Assembly: GCA_947426265.1 (NCBI GenBank)
Contig: CANEDJ010000041.1
Location: 1 to 12,783, forward strand
Direction: 5' to 3'
Length of the DNA stretch: 12,783 nt
DNA from: MGBC102946 sp022793145
GTDB lineage: Bacteria; Bacillota_I; Bacilli_A; RF39; UBA660
Shown: positions 6,532 to 12,783 of the stretch, one piece after another
How positions within the stretch are numbered: the first letter of the stretch is position 1
Layout of the letters: each line of letters opens with the position of its first letter
Position numbers and translations under genes: made by a program
The notes under the pieces: generated by a model
What the model saw: the letters and a program-made list of their open reading frames with translations, nothing else
Told to the model about the DNA's origin: nothing
Databases searched by the model: none

Positions 6532-6560
6532 AGTATAACAATATTTAAAGGAAAAATCAA
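6532..6560 (-). promoter_or_regulatory. Promoter of rpmE
   Basis: TTGATT (-35, 6560-6555), a 17-base spacer and TATACT (-10, 6537-6532), with TG at the extended -10 position (TGTTATACT). The predicted start near 6525 is followed by the leader hairpin. The -35 is just past the stop codon of the upstream BI-1 gene. Confidence 0.75.
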
Positions 6561-6564
6561 TAGA

Positions 6565-7212
6565 TTAATCACGACTATTACCAAATAATTGAAGTAATCG
6601 TAAAAATAGGTTAATAAAGTCTAAATATAATTCTAAAGCTCCTATTATAGCAACTTTATGCTCATTTTCCATTGTAATTGCTAACATTTTAATTTTCTGC
6701 ATATCATAAGCTGTATATCCTACAAAGACTAAAACGCCTATAATACATAAAACCAAATCTAAAGTGTCATTTCCAAGGAAAATATTAATTACTGAAACAA
6801 GAATAATTCCAAGTAAAGCCATCAATAAATAAGTCCCAAATTTCGTTAAATCCATCTTTGTAAAATAGCCAATACATGCGAATACAGCGAATAAAAGAGC
6901 TGTAATTGCAAATACCATCATAATAGAATCAAGTTCAAAAACTACAAAGATTGATGAAAAAGTAAGTCCTGTAAGTCCTGAATAAAGTAAAAATAAGACT
7001 GTAGCAGTTCCTTCTTTCATTTTATTTATTCTTGCACTAAGCCAAACAACTACAGCAATTTGAACAACAAAAATAAACCAATATAAATTTGTTTCAAAAA
7101 TATTATATAGCATGTTTTCATTAGACATTACGAAAGCTCCAACCCCAAATGTCACAAGTAAACCTATAAACATCCACATAAATACTTTTGGAAATATTTT
7201 ATTTCCTTCCAT
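6565..7212 (-). CDS. BI-1 / YetJ-family membrane protein (UPF0005)
   Basis: The Bax inhibitor-1 (TMBIM) family includes bacterial YetJ, a pH-sensitive calcium leak channel. This 215-residue protein has seven hydrophobic segments, the family topology. The two conserved aspartates that form the pH switch in B. subtilis YetJ appear to be D170 (GYTAYDMQKIK) and D198 (ALELYLDFINLFLRLLQLFG), with the typical C-terminal motif LYLDFINLFLRLLQ. AGAGGTGA stands 4-5 bases before the ATG, and an extended -10 promoter lies immediately upstream. It sits between the SGNH gene and rpmE, where Bacillus has rho. Calcium conduction is inferred from the family and was not shown for this protein. Confidence 0.92.
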   Translation of the reverse strand: MEGNKIFPKVFMWMFIGLLVTFGVGAFVMSNENMLYNIFETNLYWFIFVVQIAVVVWLSARINKMKEGTATVLFLLYSGLTGLTFSSIFVVFELDSIMMVFAITALLFAVFACIGYFTKMDLTKFGTYLLMALLGIILVSVINIFLGNDTLDLVLCIIGVLVFVGYTAYDMQKIKMLAITMENEHKVAIIGALELYLDFINLFLRLLQLFGNSRD

Positions 7213-7230
7213 TTTATCACCTCTGAATTT

Positions 7231-7258
7231 ATTATATCACGTTTCAAAATTTTTACAA
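7231..7258 (-). promoter_or_regulatory. Promoter of the BI-1 gene
   Basis: TGATATAAT (extended -10, TATAAT at 7236-7231) with a TTGTAA -35 at 7258-7253 and a 16-base spacer. It sits right after the SGNH gene's stop. The 16 bases at 7228-7243 differ by one base from those at the smpB promoter (959-974). Confidence 0.65.
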
Positions 7259-7259
7259 A

Positions 7260-7928
7260 TTAGTCATCAATTACTTGTTTATCTATGAATGGAATTAATT
7301 GCTCTACTATTTTTTCATTCCCTTTAGCTAAAAGTTCAGATCCATTAAAATCTTCATTTTTTAATTCTTTCAGTGAAACGTATGAGATATCATACTTTTT
7401 AGCAAGCGTTTCTAGTTTTTTATTTGCATATTCAATATAACGATCCATATCATTTGAAAAAGGATTCACATATCCTAAAATAAAAATATCTTCCTTGCAA
7501 TATTCTTTTAAAACCACAAACAGATTTTCCATATCTATCATCATATCATCAATATAATTGAATAAATTATCTGGCTTCTCTGTTTTCATTTTATAAAATA
7601 ATTCTTCATTACCAATAGAAAGTGTTACCAAATCAGCTTTTATTAAAGAGTTCTTAATAGTCTGATCTTTCTTATTAATAACAACCTTCTTATTATCTTT
7701 AATATCACGAATCAAATCAGTAATTCGCATATCGTCTATTACAAATTCATTATGATATTGCTCTAATAAATTTTTTTCTTCTAAATAATTTGCAATTTGT
7801 TTTGGATATTTTAAAGAAATAGAATCTCCAAGTGCTAAATAATAGATTTTTTTATCCATAGTCGCTAAATAAATAAGAAAAACGATTAGGAAAAGAACTG
7901 CAACTACAAATATTTTTTTTAGTTTCAT
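7260..7928 (-). CDS. Membrane-anchored or secreted SGNH/GDSL-like protein, catalytic dyad missing
   Basis: SGNH hydrolases are esterases or lipases with a Ser nucleophile and an Asp-x-x-His dyad. This 222-residue protein has an N-terminal hydrophobic segment (about 5-22, after KLKK) with no lipobox cysteine, so it is an uncleaved anchor or a signal peptide. Block I is clear: LALGDSIS at 31-38, with S36. Block III appears as SIGNEEL (G106, N107) where GxND is expected, and the third acidic position is Glu. At the C-terminus NGSELLAKGNEKI (195-207) aligns with the usual DGxHPNxxGxxxI, but Asp is N195 and His is E198, so the dyad is absent. GGAGGG lies 5 bases before the ATG. It follows murA, separated only by a terminator hairpin, with no room for a separate promoter. 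Either an inactive or altered binding protein; the family call is good, activity doubtful. Confidence 0.75.
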   Translation of the reverse strand: MKLKKIFVVAVLFLIVFLIYLATMDKKIYYLALGDSISLKYPKQIANYLEEKNLLEQYHNEFVIDDMRITDLIRDIKDNKKVVINKKDQTIKNSLIKADLVTLSIGNEELFYKMKTEKPDNLFNYIDDMMIDMENLFVVLKEYCKEDIFILGYVNPFSNDMDRYIEYANKKLETLAKKYDISYVSLKELKNEDFNGSELLAKGNEKIVEQLIPFIDKQVIDD

Positions 7929-7942
7929 AAAATCCCTCCAAT

Positions 7943-7966
7943 GAAAAAAGTAGATTTCTCTACTTT
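7943..7966 (-). terminator. Intrinsic terminator between murA and the SGNH gene
   Basis: On the minus strand AAAGTAGA (7966-7959) pairs perfectly with TCTACTTT (7954-7947) across a GAAA tetraloop, continuing into a six-T run. It begins at the murA stop codon, and its T-run ends about 8 bases before the GGAGGG of the next gene. It should end most murA transcripts and leave the SGNH gene to read-through. Confidence 0.85.
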
Positions 7967-9222
7967 CATTCTATTTCTTCTAATTCTATTTTAGCACCTA
8001 CATTTTGTAATTTTTCTATAATCCCTTCATATCCTCTTAAAACATGTTCTACTTTTGTAATTACAGTTTCTCCTTCTGCACATAGAGCTGCTAAAATTAA
8101 AGACGCTCCTGCTCTTAAATCTGTTGCTTCTACTTCTTTTCCAATCAAAGCTGTTTTTCCGCTAATAAAAGCTACTTTCTCCGAAGCTGTAATGGATGCA
8201 CCCATCTCATTCAAATAAGGAATGTGCATAAATCGATTTTCGAAAATATTTTCTTCCACCTTTGATAATCCTTGACATTGTGTTAAAAGAGTCATAAAAG
8301 GTTGTTGTAAATCAGTTGGAAATCCAGGATATACTGCAGTTTTAATAGAAACTGCCTTATAATTATTTCCCTTACTAATTGTAATATAATCCTTTCCAGC
8401 TTCTAAGATTACTCCTATTTCTTTCAGTTTTGAAAGCAAAGCTTCTAAATGATCTGGAATTGCATTTTCAATTTTTAAGTTTTCTCCACATAAAGCTCCA
8501 GCTATAAGATATGTTCCAGTTTCAATATAATCTGGTACAACTTCATGAAAGCATCCTGATAATTTTTCTACACCTTGTATTCTAATCTCACTGGTTCCTG
8601 CTCCTGTAATAGATGCACCCATTTGATTTAGAAATGTTGCAACATTAACAATATGTGGTTCCTTAGCTGCATTTCCAATAATTGTTATTCCTTTTGCAAA
8701 AACTGAAGCCAACATTAGATTGATTGTTGCTCCTACTGAAGCAATATCCAAATATATATTGGCTCCTTTTAATTCTTCTGCTTCTACAATATATTTATTT
8801 CCTTCTTCTGTTACCGTTGCACCCAAAGCTTCAAATCCTTTTAAATGCAAATTAATTGGTCGTTCTCCAATAGAACATCCACCTGGAAAATACATTTCTA
8901 CTTTCTTATATTTTCCAAGTAAAGCCCCCATAAAATAATAAGAGGCTCTCAACTTTTTTGATATTTCTTCTGGAATCACTTTGTTTGTTACATTTGTGGA
9001 ATCAATTTTCATACTTGTTCCATTTCGTTCTACTTTTGCCCCTAAATATTCTAATATTTCACTTAAAGCATCAATATCAGAAATATTTGGAACATTATCA
9101 ATTTCTACAATTTCATCTGAAAGAAGAGAAGCTGGAACAAGTGCTACTGCACTATTTTTTGAACCACTAATAGTAATTGTACCTGATAATTTTTGTCCTC
9201 CAAGTACTCTTATTCTTTTCAT
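7966..9222 (-). CDS. murA: UDP-N-acetylglucosamine 1-carboxyvinyltransferase (MurA/MurZ)
   Basis: MurA transfers enolpyruvate from phosphoenolpyruvate to UDP-GlcNAc, the first committed step of peptidoglycan synthesis in the cytoplasm. The 418-residue length is standard. Substrate-binding SGSKN (19-23, with K22 and N23) and the catalytic-loop Cys C116 in FPGGCSIGERPIN (fosfomycin target, C115 in E. coli) are present. Further blocks are PDYIETGTYLIAGAL, YPGFPTDLQQPF with the conserved Asp, ENIFENRFMH and the C-terminal DLRAGASLILAAL with its Arg. Nothing is missing. GGAGG stands 6 bases before the ATG. It follows fba with a 49-base gap, in which I see no convincing promoter, and ends at a terminator. 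Low-GC bacteria often have two copies (MurA, MurZ); the fba linkage favours the MurZ (MurAB) copy, by synteny only. Confidence 0.97.
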   Translation of the reverse strand: MKRIRVLGGQKLSGTITISGSKNSAVALVPASLLSDEIVEIDNVPNISDIDALSEILEYLGAKVERNGTSMKIDSTNVTNKVIPEEISKKLRASYYFMGALLGKYKKVEMYFPGGCSIGERPINLHLKGFEALGATVTEEGNKYIVEAEELKGANIYLDIASVGATINLMLASVFAKGITIIGNAAKEPHIVNVATFLNQMGASITGAGTSEIRIQGVEKLSGCFHEVVPDYIETGTYLIAGALCGENLKIENAIPDHLEALLSKLKEIGVILEAGKDYITISKGNNYKAVSIKTAVYPGFPTDLQQPFMTLLTQCQGLSKVEENIFENRFMHIPYLNEMGASITASEKVAFISGKTALIGKEVEATDLRAGASLILAALCAEGETVITKVEHVLRGYEGIIEKLQNVGAKIELEEIE

Positions 9223-9271
9223 ATAAAACCTCCACTAATTACTATATTTATATGTATTTGTACTTATTTTG

Positions 9272-10120
9272 TTATGCTTTTCCAATACTTCCTAACAATT
9301 CTAGCTTCTTTTTTATAGCTTCCTTCATTACATTCTCTCCAGATTTTATTACTTTTCTTGGATCATATACTTGAACATCTTTAGCCAAAAATATTCTAAC
9401 AGCATTGGTCCATGCAATTTGCAATTCAGTATTAATATTTAATTTACAAATTCCACAATGAATTGCCATTTTAATTTGCTCATCTGGAATTCCAGTTCCT
9501 CCATGAAGAACAAGCGGCAAATTAGTGATTTCACTAATTTGTTTCATCCTGTCAAAATTTAAGTTTGGCTCTCCTTTATATAAACCATGAACACTTCCTA
9601 ATGCTGGAGCTAAAAAATCAATCCCCGTTTTAGACAAAATAACAGCATCCTCTACAGTTGCATATAATACCTCATTTGCTATGCCATCCTCTTCTCCACC
9701 AATAGCTCCAATCTCTGCTTCTACTGTAACATTTTTAGAATGAGCATAAGTAACAACTTCTTTTGTCATTGCTACATTTTCTTCCAACGAATATTTGGAA
9801 CCATCTATCATAACAGAAGTAAATCCTGCATCTATTGCTTTTTTACAGGATGAGACTGAACTTCCATGATCTAAGTGTAATGCAACTGGTACTTTAATTT
9901 CCAATTCTTTTACAAGACTATATACAATAGAAGACACTACAGAATAGCCTCCCATATATTTAATAGCACCTTCACTAACCCCTAAAATAACAGGGCTTTG
10001 ATTTTCTTCACAAGCTTCTAAAATAAACTTTGTCCATTCTAAATTATTGATATTAAAATGCGCTACTGCATAATTTTCTATTTTCGCTTTTGCTAGCATT
10101 TCCTTCATATTAACTAACAT
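9272..10120 (-). CDS. fba: Class II fructose-bisphosphate aldolase
   Basis: This zinc enzyme splits fructose 1,6-bisphosphate into dihydroxyacetone phosphate and glyceraldehyde 3-phosphate in glycolysis. The 282-residue length matches the short Bacillus-type class II enzyme. Visible sites are LHLDHGSS (D84 general acid, H85 zinc), GFTSVMIDGS (99-108), VEAEIGAIGG (133-142), LAPALGSVHGLYKGEP (170-185, H178 zinc), LVLHGGTGIP (203-212, H206 zinc) and KLNINTEL (226-233), which holds phosphate. GatY/KbaY tagatose-bisphosphate aldolases have similar size and motifs, so substrate is not settled by sequence alone. Linkage to murA and rpmE, as in Bacillus fbaA, favours Fba. The ATG has GGTGAT just upstream and a good promoter 16 bases away. 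Confidence 0.94.
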   Translation of the reverse strand: MLVNMKEMLAKAKIENYAVAHFNINNLEWTKFILEACEENQSPVILGVSEGAIKYMGGYSVVSSIVYSLVKELEIKVPVALHLDHGSSVSSCKKAIDAGFTSVMIDGSKYSLEENVAMTKEVVTYAHSKNVTVEAEIGAIGGEEDGIANEVLYATVEDAVILSKTGIDFLAPALGSVHGLYKGEPNLNFDRMKQISEITNLPLVLHGGTGIPDEQIKMAIHCGICKLNINTELQIAWTNAVRIFLAKDVQVYDPRKVIKSGENVMKEAIKKKLELLGSIGKA

Positions 10121-10135
10121 ACCATCACCATATTC

Positions 10136-10164
10136 ATTATATTATGAAATGGTTAAAAAGGCAA
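10136..10164 (-). promoter_or_regulatory. Promoter of fba (and probably murA)
   Basis: TTGCCT (-35, 10164-10159), a 17-base spacer and perfect TATAAT (-10, 10141-10136). It directly follows the upstream hairpin and lies 16 bases from the fba ATG, so the leader is about 9 bases before the start codon, including GGTGAT. Confidence 0.65.
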
Positions 10165-10203
10165 ATAAAAAGAAAAAGTAATAATCTGCTTTCTTCTTTT
10201 TCT
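10163..10203 (-). terminator. Second hairpin upstream of fba
   Basis: On the minus strand AGAAAAAG (10203-10196) pairs with CTTTTTCT (10178-10171) around a 17-base loop, followed by TTTTATTT. A longer register pairing AAAAAGAAGAAAG with CTTTTTCTTTTT is also possible. It lies about 95 bases beyond the mntP terminator, so it is either a back-up or the end of a small transcript between 10295 and 10203, for which I see no convincing promoter. Confidence 0.5.
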
Positions 10204-10298
10204 AATTTTCATCTTTCATTCATTGTCTATTTTTAGATAGAAATTCATAATTTCATTACAATACATATCACTCACTTCCAAAAAACAGTAACGTCATA

Positions 10299-10326
10299 CA
10301 AAAAAATTGTTAGTTTATAACAATTT
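10299..10326 (-). terminator. Intrinsic terminator of mntP
   Basis: AAATTGTTA (10326-10318) and TAACAATTT (10312-10304) pair perfectly across the loop TAAAC, and the T-run continues past the stem. The hairpin starts at the first base after the mntP stop. The stem is AT-rich but long and well placed. Confidence 0.8.
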
Positions 10327-10856
10327 CATATTAAATAAACAAGCCCCAATATAACAAGCACTAATCCTCCAATAATAGTAGATATTTTCCCAAGCCTCTG
10401 ATGGACTTTTTTTCCTAAATGCAATCCTAAGAAAGTAAATCCAAAGCTCGTTAAAGCAAATAAACCTGCACATAAGAAATGATGAGAAGTTAACAATCTT
10501 AAGCCAACTCCTACAGAGAAACTATCAATGCTAACCGCTAATCCAAAACACAACATTTCTAATATTGTCAGTTTTTTTATATCATCTTGTTCCTTTTTGC
10601 TCTCTATAAGCATTTGTATGCCAATAAAAGAAAGCACTATAAATACAATAATATCAGGATTTATCGGAAACCATTTCAAAATAATTGCTCCAATAAAGAC
10701 TCCAAGTAATGGCATTATAAAATGATAAATTCCAACAATAATCGATAATATATCCATATCTTTTTCTTTAAGATCTAATGTTCCATATGCAAGGGATAAA
10801 GAAAAAGCATCCATACTAAGACTAACTCCAATTATAAAAATAATCCATATCGACAT
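10326..10856 (-). CDS. mntP: MntP-family manganese efflux pump
   Basis: MntP exports Mn2+ across the inner membrane. The 176-residue protein has six hydrophobic segments in two similar halves, each with the family's signature: SLSMDAFSLSLAYG (about 12-25) and GLAVSIDSFSVGVGL (about 105-119). The two aspartates in these repeats are essential in E. coli MntP. The C-terminus GGLVLVILGLVYL is also typical. AGGAGG lies 6 bases before the ATG. The 133-base gap upstream has no yybP-ykoY manganese riboswitch that I can recognise and no convincing promoter, so it may be read through from the flippase gene. The related YtaF sporulation protein is an alternative label; the short length and paired motifs favour MntP. 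Confidence 0.87.
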   Translation of the reverse strand: MSIWIIFIIGVSLSMDAFSLSLAYGTLDLKEKDMDILSIIVGIYHFIMPLLGVFIGAIILKWFPINPDIIVFIVLSFIGIQMLIESKKEQDDIKKLTILEMLCFGLAVSIDSFSVGVGLRLLTSHHFLCAGLFALTSFGFTFLGLHLGKKVHQRLGKISTIIGGLVLVILGLVYLI

Positions 10857-10989
10857 AGAGTTCCTCCTACATCAATATATTCCTTTGAAGCCCACTTATG
10901 ATCTTAAATAAAACAAAGTGCTTTTTTATATTAACTCAATTATTAAAAATAAAGACTTCATTACTGATACCTCATTTTTCATTAGATTC

Positions 10990-12636
10990 CTAACTTTTTT
11001 TGACCAAATCTTTAAAGATTGGTATTTTTTTTAAAAATTGTTTTCCAAATACTGCATTGATTGTACCAGTTTTCCATGTTATGAAAAAGTATACAATACT
11101 TCCTATAATGCCATAAAGACAAACAATAAAAATAGAATATATTTTAGTGTTTCCTACTAAAGGTATCATATTTTCTAGTAATAATAATACAAATACCATC
11201 GCAATATTCGCAACTATACAATATCCTAAATGTTGAATTGTAACTTTATAGTTTACATTAAAATCTTTTTTCAATGTATATAAATTCATTATGATAGTAA
11301 TTGTGTAACCAATAATTGTTGATGTAATAGCACCATAATATGCTGGAATGCCAACATAATTAAATAACAACATAAATGGAACATTCATAACAGCATTAAA
11401 CAAAAGCCCTAAAATTAAGCTCGCATAAACCTTCTTTAAACGATCTAAAGATTGCATTGTAACATTAAAATTTAAAAACAAACTTGCAAAAATAGTTACA
11501 AAAATACTATAGGAAAATACTTTTGGACCAATATCACTTGCACCATAAAAGATATTCCAAACTGGAACAGATAATAAACTTAAACCAGTTGCCATTGGTA
11601 TTGTACAATAAAAAATAATCTGTAACGTTTTATTAATTTTTCTTCTTACACCATCATAATTTCTTGATACATAATCCCTAGTCATATTTGGAAGTAAACT
11701 TACTACAATGCCATTTGCAATTGAAATAACAATTGTATTTAATTTAGATCCCCATGTTGTAAGTACGCTCATAACTGCTTCTGCTGTTGTTACATCCATG
11801 CCAACTTCATTAACAAGTGTTTTGACTACTGTAAACATATCTACTAAACTATATGACGATCCAACCACACTCATCAATATAAAAGGTAAAGTATAAGAAA
11901 CTAATTTTTTTATGATTTGACTTGTAGTAATACTCTTTTCTTCCTCTGTCTCTACATAATCTTTTTGTTTTCTAATTCCAGAGCTTTTTATCTTCATATA
12001 TAAATAAACCAGCGTTACCATTGCTCCTACAGTCGCACCAAATACAGCAATTCCTACTGCTTCTTTAACTGATTGATGTAAAATATAAATTGATACATAA
12101 CTTCCCACTAAAATTACAGCAATTCGAATAATCTGTTCAATAACTTCACTAATAGAAGAAGGGGCAATATATCGATGCCCTTGCAAATAGCCTCTCATCA
12201 CACTCAACATAGTCACAAAAAGAATTGCAGTTGAAGAAATACGAACCACATAAGTTATTTCTTCCCAAGTATGACCACCTGAAATATCTCCAATAATTAA
12301 ATGAGATAAAAAGGGCGCAAAAATAAATAGCAACAAAAATGAAATAATAGACATAACAAAAACAATTTTATATGCGATTTTATATGCTCTTTCTTTTGTA
12401 TGATGATATCCTAACGTATCATATTCACTAATCATTTTTGACATAGCAAGAGGTATCCCCACTGTTGAAAGAGTCAAAAAAAGTGTATATAAACTATAAG
12501 CATAGCCATATAATGCTCCTCCACGCTCTCCAATTATCGCATGAAATGGAATAACATATAAAACGCCTAGAACTTTACTTAAAATAATACAAATTGTTGC
12601 AATAAATGCACCTTTTAAAAATGATTCTTTTTTCAT
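10990..12636 (-). CDS. murJ: MOP-superfamily flippase, YtgP-type lipid II flippase MurJ
   Basis: MurJ flips lipid II across the membrane for peptidoglycan assembly. The protein (548 residues from the chosen start) has about 14 hydrophobic segments and the N-terminal signature of the YtgP/SpoVB branch: SFLKGAFIATICIILSKVLG, then GGALYGYAYSLYTLFLTLST and GIPLAMSKMISEY. Residues about 227-245 form a charged cytoplasmic loop. B. subtilis YtgP, the functional MurJ there, has similar length. SpoVB or another polysaccharide exporter is possible, but the housekeeping setting and murA nearby favour MurJ. The frame also opens at 12648, but the promoter would start mRNA near 12653, inside or past the AAGG of that ATG. 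The ATG at 12636-12634 has GGAAG 5 bases upstream and gives a normal leader, so I prefer it. The four-residue difference is minor. Confidence 0.85.
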   Translation of the reverse strand: MKKESFLKGAFIATICIILSKVLGVLYVIPFHAIIGERGGALYGYAYSLYTLFLTLSTVGIPLAMSKMISEYDTLGYHHTKERAYKIAYKIVFVMSIISFLLLFIFAPFLSHLIIGDISGGHTWEEITYVVRISSTAILFVTMLSVMRGYLQGHRYIAPSSISEVIEQIIRIAVILVGSYVSIYILHQSVKEAVGIAVFGATVGAMVTLVYLYMKIKSSGIRKQKDYVETEEEKSITTSQIIKKLVSYTLPFILMSVVGSSYSLVDMFTVVKTLVNEVGMDVTTAEAVMSVLTTWGSKLNTIVISIANGIVVSLLPNMTRDYVSRNYDGVRRKINKTLQIIFYCTIPMATGLSLLSVPVWNIFYGASDIGPKVFSYSIFVTIFASLFLNFNVTMQSLDRLKKVYASLILGLLFNAVMNVPFMLLFNYVGIPAYYGAITSTIIGYTITIIMNLYTLKKDFNVNYKVTIQHLGYCIVANIAMVFVLLLLENMIPLVGNTKIYSIFIVCLYGIIGSIVYFFITWKTGTINAVFGKQFLKKIPIFKDLVKKS

Positions 12637-12659
12637 ACCATCTTCCATTCTACCTTTTT

Positions 12660-12688
12660 ATTATACCCTTTTTTTCCTTTTTTCTCAA
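12660..12688 (-). promoter_or_regulatory. Promoter of murJ
   Basis: TTGAGA (-35, 12688-12683), a 17-base purine-only spacer and perfect TATAAT (-10, 12665-12660). This is the strongest sigma-A-like promoter in the window. It decides the murJ start, as the predicted first base is only about 5 bases from the outer ATG. Confidence 0.8.
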
Positions 12689-12703
12689 TATAACAATTAT
12701 TAT

Positions 12704-12731
12704 AAGAAAAAAATGTAGAATTTCTACATTT
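12704..12731 (-). terminator. Intrinsic terminator of a gene beyond the right edge
   Basis: AAATGTAGA (12731-12723) pairs perfectly with TCTACATTT (12719-12711) across a 3-base loop, followed by TTTTCTTA, so the T-run is six or more if the stem is shortened. It lies just upstream of the murJ promoter and would end a minus-strand transcript entering from the right. Confidence 0.75.
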
Positions 12732-12732
12732 C

Positions 12733-12761
12733 AGACTGTTGACAAATATGTAGAACAGTCT
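12733..12761 (-). repeat. Perfect 8-bp inverted repeat next to the terminator
   Basis: AGACTGTT (12761-12754) and AACAGTCT (12740-12733) pair perfectly around a 13-base loop. There is no T-run after it, so it is not a second terminator. Its loop region TTCTACAT is complementary to ATGTAGAA in the 5' arm of the terminator one base downstream, so the two hairpins could exchange. It could also be a binding site or the 3' end of an upstream transcript. Confidence 0.55.
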
Positions 12762-12783
12762 TTTAATTTTATATGAAATGTAT

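Noticed and set aside
6560..6575. Hairpin AATC-TATT-GATT plus T-run after the BI-1 gene as a terminator.
   Set aside because: Only 4 bp with weak pairing, and the same bases form the rpmE -35 region.
9223..9271. Promoter for murA in the fba-murA gap (TATAAA or TATAGT).
   Set aside because: No acceptable -35 at a normal distance; co-transcription with fba is simpler.
10216..10266. A 16-codon frame (MYCNEIMNFYLKIDNE) on the minus strand between the mntP terminator and the second hairpin, with GGAAGTGAG upstream.
   Set aside because: Too short to separate from chance in AT-rich DNA, no recognisable promoter, and no similarity I know. Kept only as a possible small transcript.
10857..10989. A yybP-ykoY manganese riboswitch upstream of mntP.
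   Set aside because: The conserved GGGGAGTAG-type core and its partner segments are not present; only AT-rich sequence and a ribosome-binding site are visible.

Overview
The window is strongly AT-rich. Every supportable gene is on the minus strand, so transcription runs from high to low coordinates. TGG codes for Trp and TGA serves as a stop (rmuC-operon genes, J-protein, murA, mntP), so this is the standard bacterial code and not the Mycoplasma code. Low GC, AGGAGG-type ribosome-binding sites, YtgP-like MurJ, a C+ type L31 and the rnr-smpB-ssrA and fba-murA-rpmE gene orders point to a low-GC Bacillota/Mollicutes-related bacterium, plausibly an uncultured gut lineage. I cannot place it more precisely by eye.

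Layout in transcription order. (a) 12783-12704: two inverted repeats, the second an intrinsic terminator for a gene outside the window. (b) 12688-10297: a strong promoter, a MurJ/YtgP-type flippase, then an MntP-family manganese exporter closed by a clear terminator. (c) 10203-7260: fba, murA and a lipoprotein-like or membrane-anchored SGNH protein, with a terminator hairpin wedged between murA and the SGNH gene. (d) 7258-6253: a BI-1/YetJ-family membrane protein and rpmE, each with its own promoter; rpmE has a leader hairpin and a terminator fused to its stop codon. (e) 6198-4219: an rmuC operon with three overlapping genes (rmuC, a YjdF/DUF2238-like membrane protein, a small single-TM protein). 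(f) 4174-43: rnr, a J-domain protein overlapping it by 20 bases, smpB with its own promoter, and ssrA (tmRNA) with its own promoter and terminator.

Functionally, block (f) is ribosome rescue and RNA decay: tmRNA and SmpB free stalled ribosomes and RNase R degrades the faulty mRNA. murA and MurJ supply the first committed step and the lipid II flipping step of peptidoglycan synthesis, so the cell makes a wall. Fba is glycolytic. The rest is membrane and ion homeostasis (MntP, BI-1) and genome maintenance (RmuC).

Most of the window is ordinary core genome. The points most worth checking are a tmRNA tag that ends in PTFA and not ALAA and carries an internal duplication, a J-domain with HSD in place of HPD, an SGNH protein lacking the Asp-His dyad, loss of rho from an otherwise conserved gene order, and the tandem hairpins at the right edge. 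No mobile element, CRISPR array, prophage or defence system is visible, and no new multi-gene system stands out. No gene-free stretch exceeds 300 bases.
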